Assembly: GCA_030248215.1 (NCBI GenBank)
Contig: JASANG010000289.1
Location: 62,001-126,000 of the forward strand
Direction: 5' to 3'
DNA length: 64,000 nt
Origin: Enoplolaimus lenunculus
Lineage: Eukaryota; Nematoda; Enoplea; Enoplida; Thoracostomopsidae
Under the pieces are notes generated by a model. The model made no database searches. It was not told the DNA's origin and saw nothing but the letters and a program-made list of their open reading frames with translations. Numbering within the stretch: the first letter of the stretch is position 1; the number at the start of each line of letters is the position of its first letter. Made by a program: the position numbers and the translations under genes. Shown here piece by piece: positions 1-10,444 of the stretch.

Positions 1-87
1 TGTTGTAATTTTGTTTCAACAAGGGCCTTAGTATTAACTGGGCTTGTTGAAGCGCAATTATACTTAATAATTCAAATTTGGTCATAC

Positions 88-393
88 CTTTTAGCAATAT
101 CCAGCAATATAGAATACCGGAGACGGATGGCAATTTTTTGCGGAGTCGGATTTTATTACTCAAATACGCAACGAAAGTAAAACTCGTATTTTTAACTGCC
201 AGTGTGTGACTTATCACCAATTATAGTTAAATTTGCCATACGTTTTTTCAGCAATAAATATCCAGCAATATAGAATACCGGTGACGGATGTCGATTTTTT
301 GGTGGAGTCGGATATTATTACTGAAATACGCAACGAAAGTAATACTCGTATTTTTAACTGCCAATGTATGACTTATCACCAATTAATAGTTTA
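88..393. repeat. Two-unit tandem repeat of about 150 bp
   Basis: Two diverged copies, roughly 88-223 and 244-393, share CCAGCAATATAGAATACCGG, a following GGAGTCGGAT and a CGCAACGAAAGTAA block, and both end in GACTTATCACCAATTA. No ORF or terminal inverted repeat was seen. It lies beyond the last visible OS9 exon, probably in an intron or in 3' flank. Confidence 0.7.
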
Positions 394-587
394 GGTCTTG
401 TAAGTTTTGACAAAATTCAAACTTTAAACTATATAATTATTCTTCAACCTAATGATTCGCCTTATCGACAACTTAAAATATTTCCCACAATAACTGGAAC
501 ATTTCAAAACTTTCAATGAATGTGAGCGTATAAGGATTTACACTATACAAAATTACCAAATACAACAAGACATTAATGCAATCTCAC

Positions 588-3500
588 CTCATCAATAAAT
601 CTATCAGAATGCTTTGCTAAATATTCTCTCAATCCGTCTGCCAACACTGGAAATAACAAATTAAATGTAACACAGATAGAGCAACCGAATGTCAGAAACA
701 AAAACTAAAAAACAACCGAAATGTCTATCGAAATCCAATATTTTTAGAAATAGCTGCTAATACTGCACATGAATCTTAAGACATGACAAAATAGTAGCGT
801 TTTACTCAGTAAAGTATAACGACTAACTGTCTTTTGAATAAATATCGCTGAAGCATATAACGAATTTTACCCCGCTCAAATACCGGATCCTGAATATTAG
901 TAGGACCCCGACGCAAGTAAATAAGACTAAAAACTGAATCAATATGAAATACAACAAACACACAGCCGCTTAAAAGTATAAGCAAATCTCTTACATCGAT
1001 AAGCCATCTTTTCATCTTTAACAAACGGAACAGAAGCTTTCGTTCTCCATCCGCGTGATTTACCGTCTTTATCATAAATCGGTTCTGACTTTGTGTCAAC
1101 CTAAAATTTTTTACAGATTTGTAAATTTCTAAACTGTGCTTTAGCGTCCAATCATCCTGAATTTGATCATTTTTGAGCACGATGCGGAAATCCGCACCCG
1201 TTGAAACTAAACACACATCTGGTATCAACATTTGTACCAATAAATTTTAAACTCGCATTAGAAATAGCTTTATATGCACTCAGATTGACATAAAACTTTT
1301 ATGAATCTTCTAAGGAGATAAATTCAATTGTACCCATGTTCAAGTTAGAACTAGCTTGCCAGCTTCATTGAATTTGTAACTTAAAAACTCTTTTGTTGTG
1401 CCTAGTCATGTTCGAATGGAAACAAAATGCGCACCTGATTGCTTGCGCGACCAGTGCACTAAAAATCACATCAGTACAGAATTGAGGTTTCTCTTGATTA
1501 TTAGATTATCAACGGCAGCTTCCACGAAGCATTGCTAATCATTTAAATTCTCCACTGGGCTGACTCACATAATACTTTATAAACTCACACTTTGAAAATT
1601 TTTCAACTGCAGCTGGTTTTGTCCACTCTCGAGATGTTGTAAACGAGCTTCTACTTCCCGTAATTTGTTTGGCAAGGTGCGACTGGCACCTATTTGTTCA
1701 CGCAGTTTTTTCACTGAAAAACCACAAAAAAGACACAGTTCTTCCCAAACCATCATTTTTTGACGATAAAGTATTTCCTCAAATATGTGCTACACAATTC
1801 CACAATCTTTTGCGTCATCTGATCATAAACTAATTCCTAAACATCTAGCCCACACAATGACTTATGGACTTGATGTTCCAATGTGCTTTGTATCGTGGTC
1901 GCAGAGAGTTCATTTATTCATTCATTCATTCAAGTACTACTCAACACGAGGGGTGGACCGGCGATATCCGGTTCCGGTTTCACTTCCTGTAAAACATGTG
2001 GAAATACTAGACATTTTTCTGCGGCTGCATTCCAGGGCAAGTCAAAAAGCTTGACGAATTTTAAATTAGTAAACATATTGTACTTTTGCACTACTGAAAT
2101 ACTACCAGTAGTGCATAAGTTTTGATGTTTAGGAGCTATATAGCGTTAGTTTTCGGCTCTGGCAAAAATTTACTAAATTTGCAATCGGGCTCCCGCATCC
2201 GATGAAATAATATCCGGTTGTTCCCTGCTAAACACCATACAGCAGCCGTTCGACTCTCGTAGCGGGTCTCACTTTCGTTCTCCATCAACTGAATTTGAGC
2301 ATTTAACGCAGCCAATTTCGTCTTCTCATCAACTAATTCTTTGGCTTCACGATTCAGCCTTGCCGTGTCCGTCAACTCGCCACGGTCACCGCGAGCCTGT
2401 ACCATAGCCTTCGCGACCGCTTCCAGTTTTATAACGCGATTCGATTGCTGCTTATAAATGTCGCGCAACATCGCCAGAGACCTTTGTAATGTCGCCACTC
2501 GTTTCTCAAGTAGGTCAGATGTCGCTAGCGATAGTTTTACAATGGGATCAGTTGCCAGAGATTTTGCCGTAGAGCCAAAAGTATCCTCCCCAGGAGCATT
2601 TACAGGATGTTTTCCTTCCATTTCCACTTTGGTATCTTTCCTTTCCGTCTTCGGCGACCAAGACGTCAAGTCTTGTTCGGACGTTTGTTGTTTAGTCTTC
2701 AAATGTTCACTCTTAGCTGTCTCGCTTTTAAACTTGCGCTTGTTGTCTATAAGCGCTTCACTCAAAAGTGTACTCAAATCTTTGAGTAGGTCATCTTCAG
2801 CCACATCCTCAACCAATGAATCGAAATTGATATCAAATTCATTCGAAACATCAACACTAAATGCGTCGTTCATCCCAAACTCCGACAACAGGGATCCTTT
2901 TGTATCACCAAACGTCGCTAAACATTAAAAAACTTATCACCTCCGATACCAGATCGGTCGTTTGCAATTTAGCTCCAGCCAACAATAACACAACTCAGTT
3001 AAAGATGCACGTTCTGCACAAGTCAAGTAAACAATTTTCAAAAAAGTTCCATATGCGTTTGAACAAGAGGCCAAAAAATATCAATCGGTGTGTGTAACTT
3101 ACCAATCGACTTCCAACTGCTGCCCTTTGGTTTGACACCCACTGCATTGCCTACCAGTTTTAAAAGTTTTGCTCGATCATAAGGTAAAGAAATAAGACTT
3201 AATTATTGTAACATCGAATAAAAACTACACGAATTGTGATGCAATTTCAGGTGCGCCATGATAAGTGACAGGCCTTAACAGCGGTCTTAATGTTACACTT
3301 AAAACTACATATATATTTTTTCGTAAAAAGTTAACAGCTTTTTGATCAATTACCTTGCATCGCTTTTAATACATCATCCATACGACTTGATTTTGTCATT
3401 TTCGTTTGTGGAGCTATCGAAGCTTTATCGGTTGCGCCCTAAAACAAGGTTGATACGTTACAAATATACGATCATATATTTATATATTTTATATATTATA

Positions 3501-6500
3501 TATACAGTTGCTTTTGATGTGATTTAAAAAACTACGCATGCGTATGACAAAAAAGCTGAAATTGGAAGAATGAGAAACGTACTAACTATCGACTAAAAAT
3601 TAATTCTCCAATGCGCTTTTCAACCAATCCAACTCCTACTTAGTTCATACGTATGAAAAATTATAAAAACCTCAATGAACACATGATGGACGTAGGTTCA
3701 AAACACAACTATCATAACTGGTCTTGAATTTCATAGTTTTGTAATTTCAAAACAACCATTTCAAGAACTTACGAATGATTTAAAATTCAAACTTTTGCTT
3801 CGCAATTCTTCCTGCCGCTTTTTTATTCTCGCCAGCTTAGCCTCTTCAATTTTGCGTTTTCCTGAAATTTGAGTAAAAACATAAAAATCGGAAATTCAGG
3901 CAGCTAACGGGTGGAACACCGTACCCCTTCCATTAAACATTATTGAAACCACAAAAAGGCATAAGGTTAAAGACTAACTTTCAATATGTTCAAGATAATT
4001 GTCATATGTTGGCTGATCAATCAACGGTTGGCACGATATCAGTGACGCATCTGGCTTTTTGTCTCTCGGCTCGAATCCCGGAAGACCACAAACGCGGCTG
4101 GTGTGTATTGTTAATACGTAGCTACAGCTTTCAGGTTCATCCACCGAATGAATATAGCTGTTACCAGACAAACTTTCTTCGCAGTAAAACTACAAGAACA
4201 AAAAGACACAAATATAACTTCAATAATGCAACAAAATCTATTATTTTAAGTCAAATAAAACTTATAATACAGATTTTCAGACTACACGAGTACGAGAGTT
4301 TTATGTTATGTGGTACCATCAAAAAATAACAACAGAAGCAATCCTAATTATACTGATTATACTGGAAAACACTAGGTATATTACCTTCTGTATATAGTCG
4401 CATTTTGGCCATAATTTTGCTAACCTGCTGTTTTCCAGCTTTAAACATACTTTTATTTCTGCACGACGCAAATTAGCGTTCAAATTGCATCGAGTTCCGT
4501 TGCTATAGTACTGCGAATGATGACGAACAATGTTACGTCTGCGGTTGTATAGTCTCTGCAAAACGATACGTTTTCAAAAAGTTGTATAACTACGTTTCAC
4601 GATTTGACAGGAGCCTAACCAAGTATCCTCTTTCTTAGGTCATATATTTTGTTTGAAACCGCTTGCGTTATGTGCAGTTCCCGTTGGTTATTTTGAAAGT
4701 TTAGGAACAGAATATTACACAGCATTTGCGAAAAGTTTAAGAAAGTAGGAAAATCTGTTTCTCGAGTTACAATTATCGCAAACTGGTGATAAGCACTACC
4801 GATCGCTCAAAAATACAACTACTTTTAAGTACTGTCATAGTATCAAACAATATCCATTATACAAATTATATAGGCTCCTAGATATCAGGAAAGGGAGTCT
4901 CAGTATCAGTCTCAAGCCTCGAAAATTCCTGAGACTCGAGTAGTCTCAGTTTCAATTTTGAAGACTCCGGTATTGATGTCAACCAGGAGTGCCAGTTGTG
5001 GCAAATTGTTTATTAATATTTATTTTTGTTATAAGAAAATTTTATGAGAATTTACGCATCGTTTTCCATGGATCGAAAGCTTGGCGCGTAGATATTGATG
5101 CAATTCTCCAACAAGTACTGACAGTGAACGTCTTGGGAGTAAAGTTATATACGTGGTTGTAGCGACATGCGGAATAGACTTACGGCTGCAAGATTGTGAA
5201 AAGTTTTGTGTTTAAATGCGAACTCTGATACACTAAATTTTGTTTTGTATAAAAATTATTAAGTATTGAACAGAACGATGTGCTAATTTTAGTCTGTGGG
5301 CTAACAGAATTAAAGTTAGTATTTATGAAATCTGAATATTATATATAAAGTTTTAATGCGAAATTCTGCGATAACAAGCCAGCCAGTATCAATCACTAAT
5401 ATGATTCTGCGACAGCGCAATTTTTTTGGTGGGATATAAAATCAGTCTGTTTTGCTGATATGTGTTTGTTGTCATTCATATGTCTATTTTGCGCCAAGTA
5501 CATGAATACGATTACCATATTTACGTTGTTTTTTCAACCTTAATATATTATTAATGTTTTTGAGCGGAATAGGACTTTCACATTCGTGATTTAGGATTTT
5601 TTCAAATATTGTGGTATTGTGCAAAAATTTTCTGAGACTCTCAAAAAAGTCTTAAGTCTCAGGCTCAAAGAATTCGAAACTGTCTCAGCCTCAGTCTCAA
5701 CTTCTTCATTGAGACTCACATCCCTCCCTGCTAGATATTATTTTACACAAACCCTTGGAAATTTATGCTAGAAACTAACTTTTTCAACGTTATGGTCCCA
5801 GTCGTAATCCCTGTCATAAACACCAAGGAAGATAATATTACCCGCTGGTTGCCTGGTCGACGCTGAAATTAATATCTGAGGCAAATAAAATATGTACCTG
5901 GTACCATTAAAAAGTTATCCGCAACGCTTGACGCAACAAAATTCTCAGTTTTACAACAAATCCCTCATATCTGCTACTTTATTCCGAATAAAGGTTCGAA
6001 ATTAAAACTTATTTCAAAATAGCGCAAATGCGGAGCTCTAACTGCTGTCTAAGACGCACTTACCATCTAAGTGATATTGTTTTAAATAACTTCCGTAACA
6101 AAATTCATACGTCCACCAATCAACAGTCTAGAATAAAAATAAATCAAAATGCCGATTATTCTTATGCACTTTCATGACAACACGCTTACAAAATCAAAGT
6201 TTTATGAATTAGTGGATTTTTTAAATATATATTATGAGTTTACTGTTTATTGTAAGCATGTGAGACATGCTTGTCCTAGTGCATATGCAATAACTGCAAT
6301 GCACGCTGTGTTGTATGCTTGCTGGCAGCACAATGTCGACACATATAGTCGATGAAAAATGCAGTTGGAGAGGCGGGCTACGTGGCGCAGTGGTAGAGTG
6401 CTCGCTTAAGGATCCATAGGCTAAAAGTTCGATCCCCGCTCTAGCCCGCTTTTCCAGCTGCTTAGTTGAAAGGTCTGATGCCCCAGTTCCTACCTTGACT

Positions 6501-7815
6501 GACATGGGGGCTACGCCGTGAGTCGCAATGGTAAACTACCGCGCTATGAACACGGTATCCAGTCGAAAATAGGATGGACGGTCAAGAAACGACCTTGCTG
6601 AAAATAAGGACATGTAAGCATGTGGAGACATGCTTGTCCTAGTGCATATGCAATAAATGCAATGCACGCTGTGTTGTATGCTTGCTGGCAGCACAATGTC
6701 GACACATATAGTCGACGATAGAAACAGTTGGAGAGGCAGGTTGCGTAGCGCAGTGGTAGAGTGTTCGCTTAAGGATCCGTAGGCTGAGATCGATCCCCGC
6801 TCTAGCCCGCTTTTCCAGCTGCTTAGTTGAAAGGTCCGATGTCCCGGTTCCTATGTTTCGTACTTGTTCACGATTGATGATCACAAAACAATAAGGTGGC
6901 AGGAATATTGCATGTATTTAAATTAAATATACTTCCAAGTTAGATTTTAGTGAGTCATTTTCGAAAAAAACAATTGGAAGTAGGGGACAAGCAGCTGACG
7001 CCAAAAACGTGGGCTATTAGTCAACTCAAGTTCAGTGGTGGACACTGAAACTTCTGACAGGGATGGGTGTGGCAAAAGCGCAATGTATAATAATGAACTA
7101 AAACTCGTGGGTAAGGCAAATAAAAAGCTAAACGCCATTTTAGAATCTATCTTTATAAAAATGATTATTTCATCAACGAACCATGCTGCAGCGTATCATT
7201 TTAGCTATTCTCAATCACAAAACACGACCGTTTATCTTCAACAATACACTCTTACAAACCAAACAAAGAATTAGAACATAATGTGACACCAAGCTTCCCC
7301 AATTAAATTGTTTTCGCATTCACTTTTTTAAGACAGCTACCAAGCATCAATGGACCCAGCGCATCGGTGACATTGACTGTAGTGACATTATCGATTTGCT
7401 CAGATGATGGATCAAAGTTTGATATCAGTGGAAGTTTGCAAAAATACGGCTGGCCAATGTTGTTTCCAACCACTACGCCATCAGCTGATAGCTGTTCCTG
7501 TAATTATACAGCAAATTATATACTGTCTGCACAGCACCGTAAACTTTCAGTAGCAAGTTTGCCACGTACTTGACTTTGCATTTAATTGGTGCGCTCAATA
7601 ATTTAAGAAATGAATGAATCCAGATCACGAACAAAGTTTCAGTTTACCTTATCAACGTCCGATTGTTCTGGAGCGGCACCATTTGGTGTTACAATTGGCT
7701 GACCAATAATATCAAGATTGTAGATCGCTGTTTTTATTTCGTTTTGGTCAAAGTATTGCCAAGCCTCTAATCGAAGAACGGTAAATGTAAGCTCAATCAA
7801 GAGAACTAGCATCAT
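588..7815 (-). CDS. OS9: OS-9-like ER lectin (MRH domain) with long coiled-coil C-terminal extension; 3' end off window
   Basis: OS-9 is a lumenal ER lectin that recognises trimmed N-glycans on misfolded glycoproteins and hands them to the HRD1/SEL1L ERAD ligase. Exons read on the minus strand: 7815-7648 (start MMLVLLIELTFTV, a signal peptide), 7497-7341 (YFCKLP), 6127-6064 (TVDWWTYEFCYG), 5862-5780, 4555-4451, 4189-3979, 3861-3773, 3438-3354, 3171-3103, 2917-2273, 1713-1589, 1100-995, 646-588. All have GT-AG borders and compatible phases, except that one short exon between 7341 and 6127 is unresolved (candidate 7001-6938). The MRH domain shows the WW motif, Q in LKQYH, R in NLRRAEIK, E in VDEPESC and Y in CSYVL, so the sugar-binding residues look intact. 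Downstream of the domain (CQPLIDQPTYDNYLEHIE, matching OS-9) the protein has a Lys-rich helix, an acidic stretch and coiled coils that I cannot align to vertebrate OS-9. This tail could be a separate downstream gene, since a TAG follows the 3979 donor at once. The gene continues past position 1. Confidence 0.82.
4886..5730. mobile_element. Non-autonomous hAT-type DNA transposon with 8-bp target duplication
   Basis: An 845-bp insertion in the OS9 intron between exons 5862-5780 and 4555-4451. It begins CAGGAAAGGGAGTCTCAG and ends with the inverted counterpart GAGACTCACATCCCTCCCTG. Both sides carry the same 8-bp duplication CTAGATAT (4878-4885 and 5731-5738). CAGGG-like termini plus an 8-bp duplication are the signature of the hAT superfamily. 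Subterminal GAGACT/AGTCTC motifs recur many times near both ends, as transposase-binding sites would. No transposase ORF is present, so it is non-autonomous. The perfect duplication suggests a fairly young insertion. Confidence 0.85.
6253..6870 (+). repeat. tRNA-related SINE, two tandem units (period about 360 bp)
   Basis: Two head-to-tail units start at the hairpin AAGCATGTGAGACATGCTT (6253) and its variant near 6614. Each holds a tRNA-like core with a box A (GGCGCAGTGGTAGAGTG) and box B (GTTCGATCC in the first, a damaged form in the second), followed by CGCTTTTCC, whose T-run can end Pol III transcription. The acceptor ends (GGGCTA and TAGCCC) still pair, but the anticodon arm does not fold, so these are SINE copies and not tRNA genes. 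The same family forms the array at 59526-60832. The pair lies in an OS9 intron. Confidence 0.8.
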
Positions 7816-8539
7816 TTTAACGCTACGTCTGTTAACCTGAGCAAGGTAATTTATAATACTTATGTGTAAAGTGTGTATTGCAATATGAAGTAAGTACCAA
7901 GTCTATTATTTCAACGTTCATTACGCAAAGTCATATAGCCGCTGAAACGTGTTTTTATTAACTATCAGCAGTATACTTTTGGCCGAAAGCTACAAAATTC
8001 TAAAAACATTAGACATAACTAAAAGATTTTGTATTTTCAATCATATTTTGAATGGGTCATATTTTGCAATTGGTAACTGTTGCTGGACTTCGCAAAAATT
8101 TCGCTGACATTCGCTCCTACGGCGGTACTTTTAAAAACTGTATGACAAAGTATACAACAATCTTACAACATTAATACTTTAACAGCAAATCGTCATCACG
8201 GATACACGAAAAACTAAATTTCCTCGAAACATGTCCAAAACTAAACCTCAAAATCACTGCACCCGATTAGTATTCAATCCAGGGTTGTACTTGTATGTTG
8301 TCATAACTTTTGATATATTTACTGGTTATAGACTTCGTAAACTTATTATTGTTAGTGTCGCAGTGTATGTGTTGTATAAATACTTAGCTAGTATTAAATT
8401 TCATTAATTTTAACCATATTACATAAAAATTCGGAGGATGCCACCGAAGTACCTGTTCGGTTTTTGAAATTCAGTACTTTTCGCTATCCAGTGTAGGTAT
8501 TAAGGTTTAGCCTTTCAATTTAAGCAGTAAAATGTTGCT

Positions 8540-9147
8540 GTCAGAACTGCACGGTCGGGACGACCCCTTCCTCCGAAGTACTGCGAATATACGTGATTTT
8601 ACCCTAAATTTCTCCGAAACAAATGGCCACGCCGGGAATCGAACCTCGGACCTCTCGCTCGCGTGTCAAGCGCGCTACCCATTACACCACGCGGCCGATA
8701 TCCTAATTTCCTCTGGTGGTATATGTGCACGAGTATGTATGTGTCTTATCATTACACACTCTGCACATACACAAGCTACACCGCATATACTCACATTCCC
8801 CCTTCTTTAGGCAGTCGCCCCGGACCACGAATCCAAACTGTCCGAATCCATGGGCCTGCAACTTACAGCGCCGTCTCGGTGGGACCTCCATGTCAGAACT
8901 GCACGCTCGGGACGACCCCTTCCTCCGAAGTACTGCGAATATACGTGGTTTTACCTTAAATTTCTCCGAAACAAATGGCCACGCCGGGAATCGAACCTCG
9001 GACCTCTCGCTCGCGAGTCAAGCGCGCTACCCATTACACCACGCGACCGATATCCTAATTTCCTCTGGTGGTATGTGTGCACGAGTATGTGCGTGTCTTA
9101 ACATTACACACTCTGCACATACACAAGCTACACCGCATATACTCACA
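8540..9147 (-). repeat. tRNA-derived SINE in tandem duplicate (352-bp period)
   Basis: Units 8540-8891 and 8892-9147 are nearly identical. On the minus strand each has a 72-nt tRNA-like core (8696-8625 and 9048-8977) with box A TGGTGTAATGGGTAGC and box B GGTTCGATTCC. In the second copy the seven acceptor pairs (GGTCGCG with CGTGGCC) all form, allowing G-U. The anticodon stem has a mismatch, so a working tRNA is unlikely. The shared flank (CGTCCCGACCGTGCAGTTC side and an ACAC-rich side) shows that the repeat is longer than the tRNA part. It lies in the spacer between the divergent OS9 and IGHMBP2 genes. Confidence 0.8.
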
Positions 9148-9239
9148 GTTGCATATTAACGTGTTTGATAATAAATGAATAAATAATGAAAAATTTTGTA
9201 ATATTTTCAAGGAAATTGTACGAAAAGTTAATTTCTCGG

Positions 9240-9475
9240 TAACAGCCGTGTCGCACTATCCGGTTCCGCTAGGAAATCGGGTATTATTTTTAGTTTACGC
9301 TTTCGCTATTTTATTTTGGATTCTTAAGTATACGGCCATGTTCGGGAACAATGATATAAACATGACAGGGTGCAGCCATAATTACATTTCGCCGGAACCG
9401 GAATTTGAAAAATTACTGGAAACAGAACCGAAACCGGAAAGTTTAAAATACATGCCACCGAAAAATTCATTTTAA
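9240..9475 (+). repeat. CCGGAA-rich fragment related to the hAT-like MITE at 9964
   Basis: Contains CAGGGTGCAGCC at about 9366 and a run of CCGGAACCGGAATTT-type words like those in the intact element at 9964-10365. It lacks a recognisable matching second end and target duplication, so it is probably a broken or diverged copy. The 75-codon open frame across it is composed of these words and is not considered a gene. Confidence 0.5.
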
Positions 9476-9963
9476 TTTTCTTTTTATGCTATATTTTTGG
9501 TGAAATAACCCTAGTTGAAGATAGGTATTTACTTAACCTGCTATATCTTAAATTTTACCATACCATACAGGTTTTATTTAAAACAATAAATAGTATGGGA
9601 TAAAAGAGGTGCGAGCCTGATAAATTAAGATCAATCCACTTTCTTTTTTGATTTTGATTGATTTTATTACTGACAACATAGTACTTTTTAGCAGCTAGAC
9701 TCTGGAAGTAAGGCACCTACGTACTTGATGCATAAAGGTTTTCATGCAAATGTCTAGCTAGCGTCTGTACCATTTTAGAACATATATAAATCAGATTTTA
9801 ACATTTTTGCGGTTACTCTGCACCATAGGCTGAGGTTGTGGTCTCTAGCAATTGTCGGTCTCGATCTCCGCAAGTCTCGGGATATGGCTGCTCTAGGTCT
9901 CGTTTTTTCTGAGTCTCGGAAGGCAGAAGTTCGCCCGCAGCTATTATTTTATTACATTATGAC

Positions 9964-10365
9964 CAGGGTGCAACCGGAATTATAAAATAAGGGAAACGGA
10001 AACGGAATTTGAAAGTTAAAAAACCGGACCCGTAGCCGGAACCGGAAAACAAAAAATTCTTGTTACCGAAAAAGTCATTTTTAACGCTTTTTTATCGCTT
10101 TTAACGGTGTAAACACACCCTTTAACATGCCAAAATTCTCAAACAAATGCACTAATTGGAAACTTATGATCAATTGTAAAGTATGACAAAAATTGAAATT
10201 TTGGCAATACACGCTCAGACAATTTAATAAAAATAAGTTACAATAATATGTCAATTTTTCTTAAATTTTCGAACGAGAACAAATTTTCTATACGGAAAAT
10301 GCCGGAAAATTCCTGTGAAAAAATACCGGATTTTCTACCGGAACCGGAATTCCGGTTACACCCTG
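9964..10365. mobile_element. hAT-like MITE with perfect 8-bp target duplication
   Basis: A 402-bp element beginning CAGGGTGCAACCGGAATT and ending AATTCCGGTTACACCCTG, inverted repeats of each other. The duplication ATTATGAC stands at 9956-9963 and 10366-10373. Terminal CAGGG and an 8-bp duplication place it in hAT. The inside is built of CCGGAA/TTCCGG words and has no transposase. It ends only about 70 bp upstream of the IGHMBP2 start codon, so it may contribute to the 5' UTR or promoter. Confidence 0.88.
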
Positions 10366-10444
10366 ATTATGACATAGCACATGGATGGCTTAGATTTAGG
10401 TTTAAGTTCGTATATATAGCTGCTTATTTTAGTAACCAATTTCA

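Noticed and set aside
806-1240. 144-codon open frame on the minus strand, hydrophobic
   Set aside because: Part of the region (1100-995) fits as an OS9-tail exon in a different frame with good splice sites and exact phase joins to 1589 and 646, so the long frame is taken as chance.
8625-9048. Two candidate tRNA genes on the minus strand
   Set aside because: Box A and box B are intact, but the anticodon stem is mismatched and both sit inside longer repeat units, so they are SINE heads.
8540-9159. Overlapping open frames up to 147 codons on the plus strand
   Set aside because: They are translations of the duplicated SINE units, mostly antisense to the tRNA-like core.
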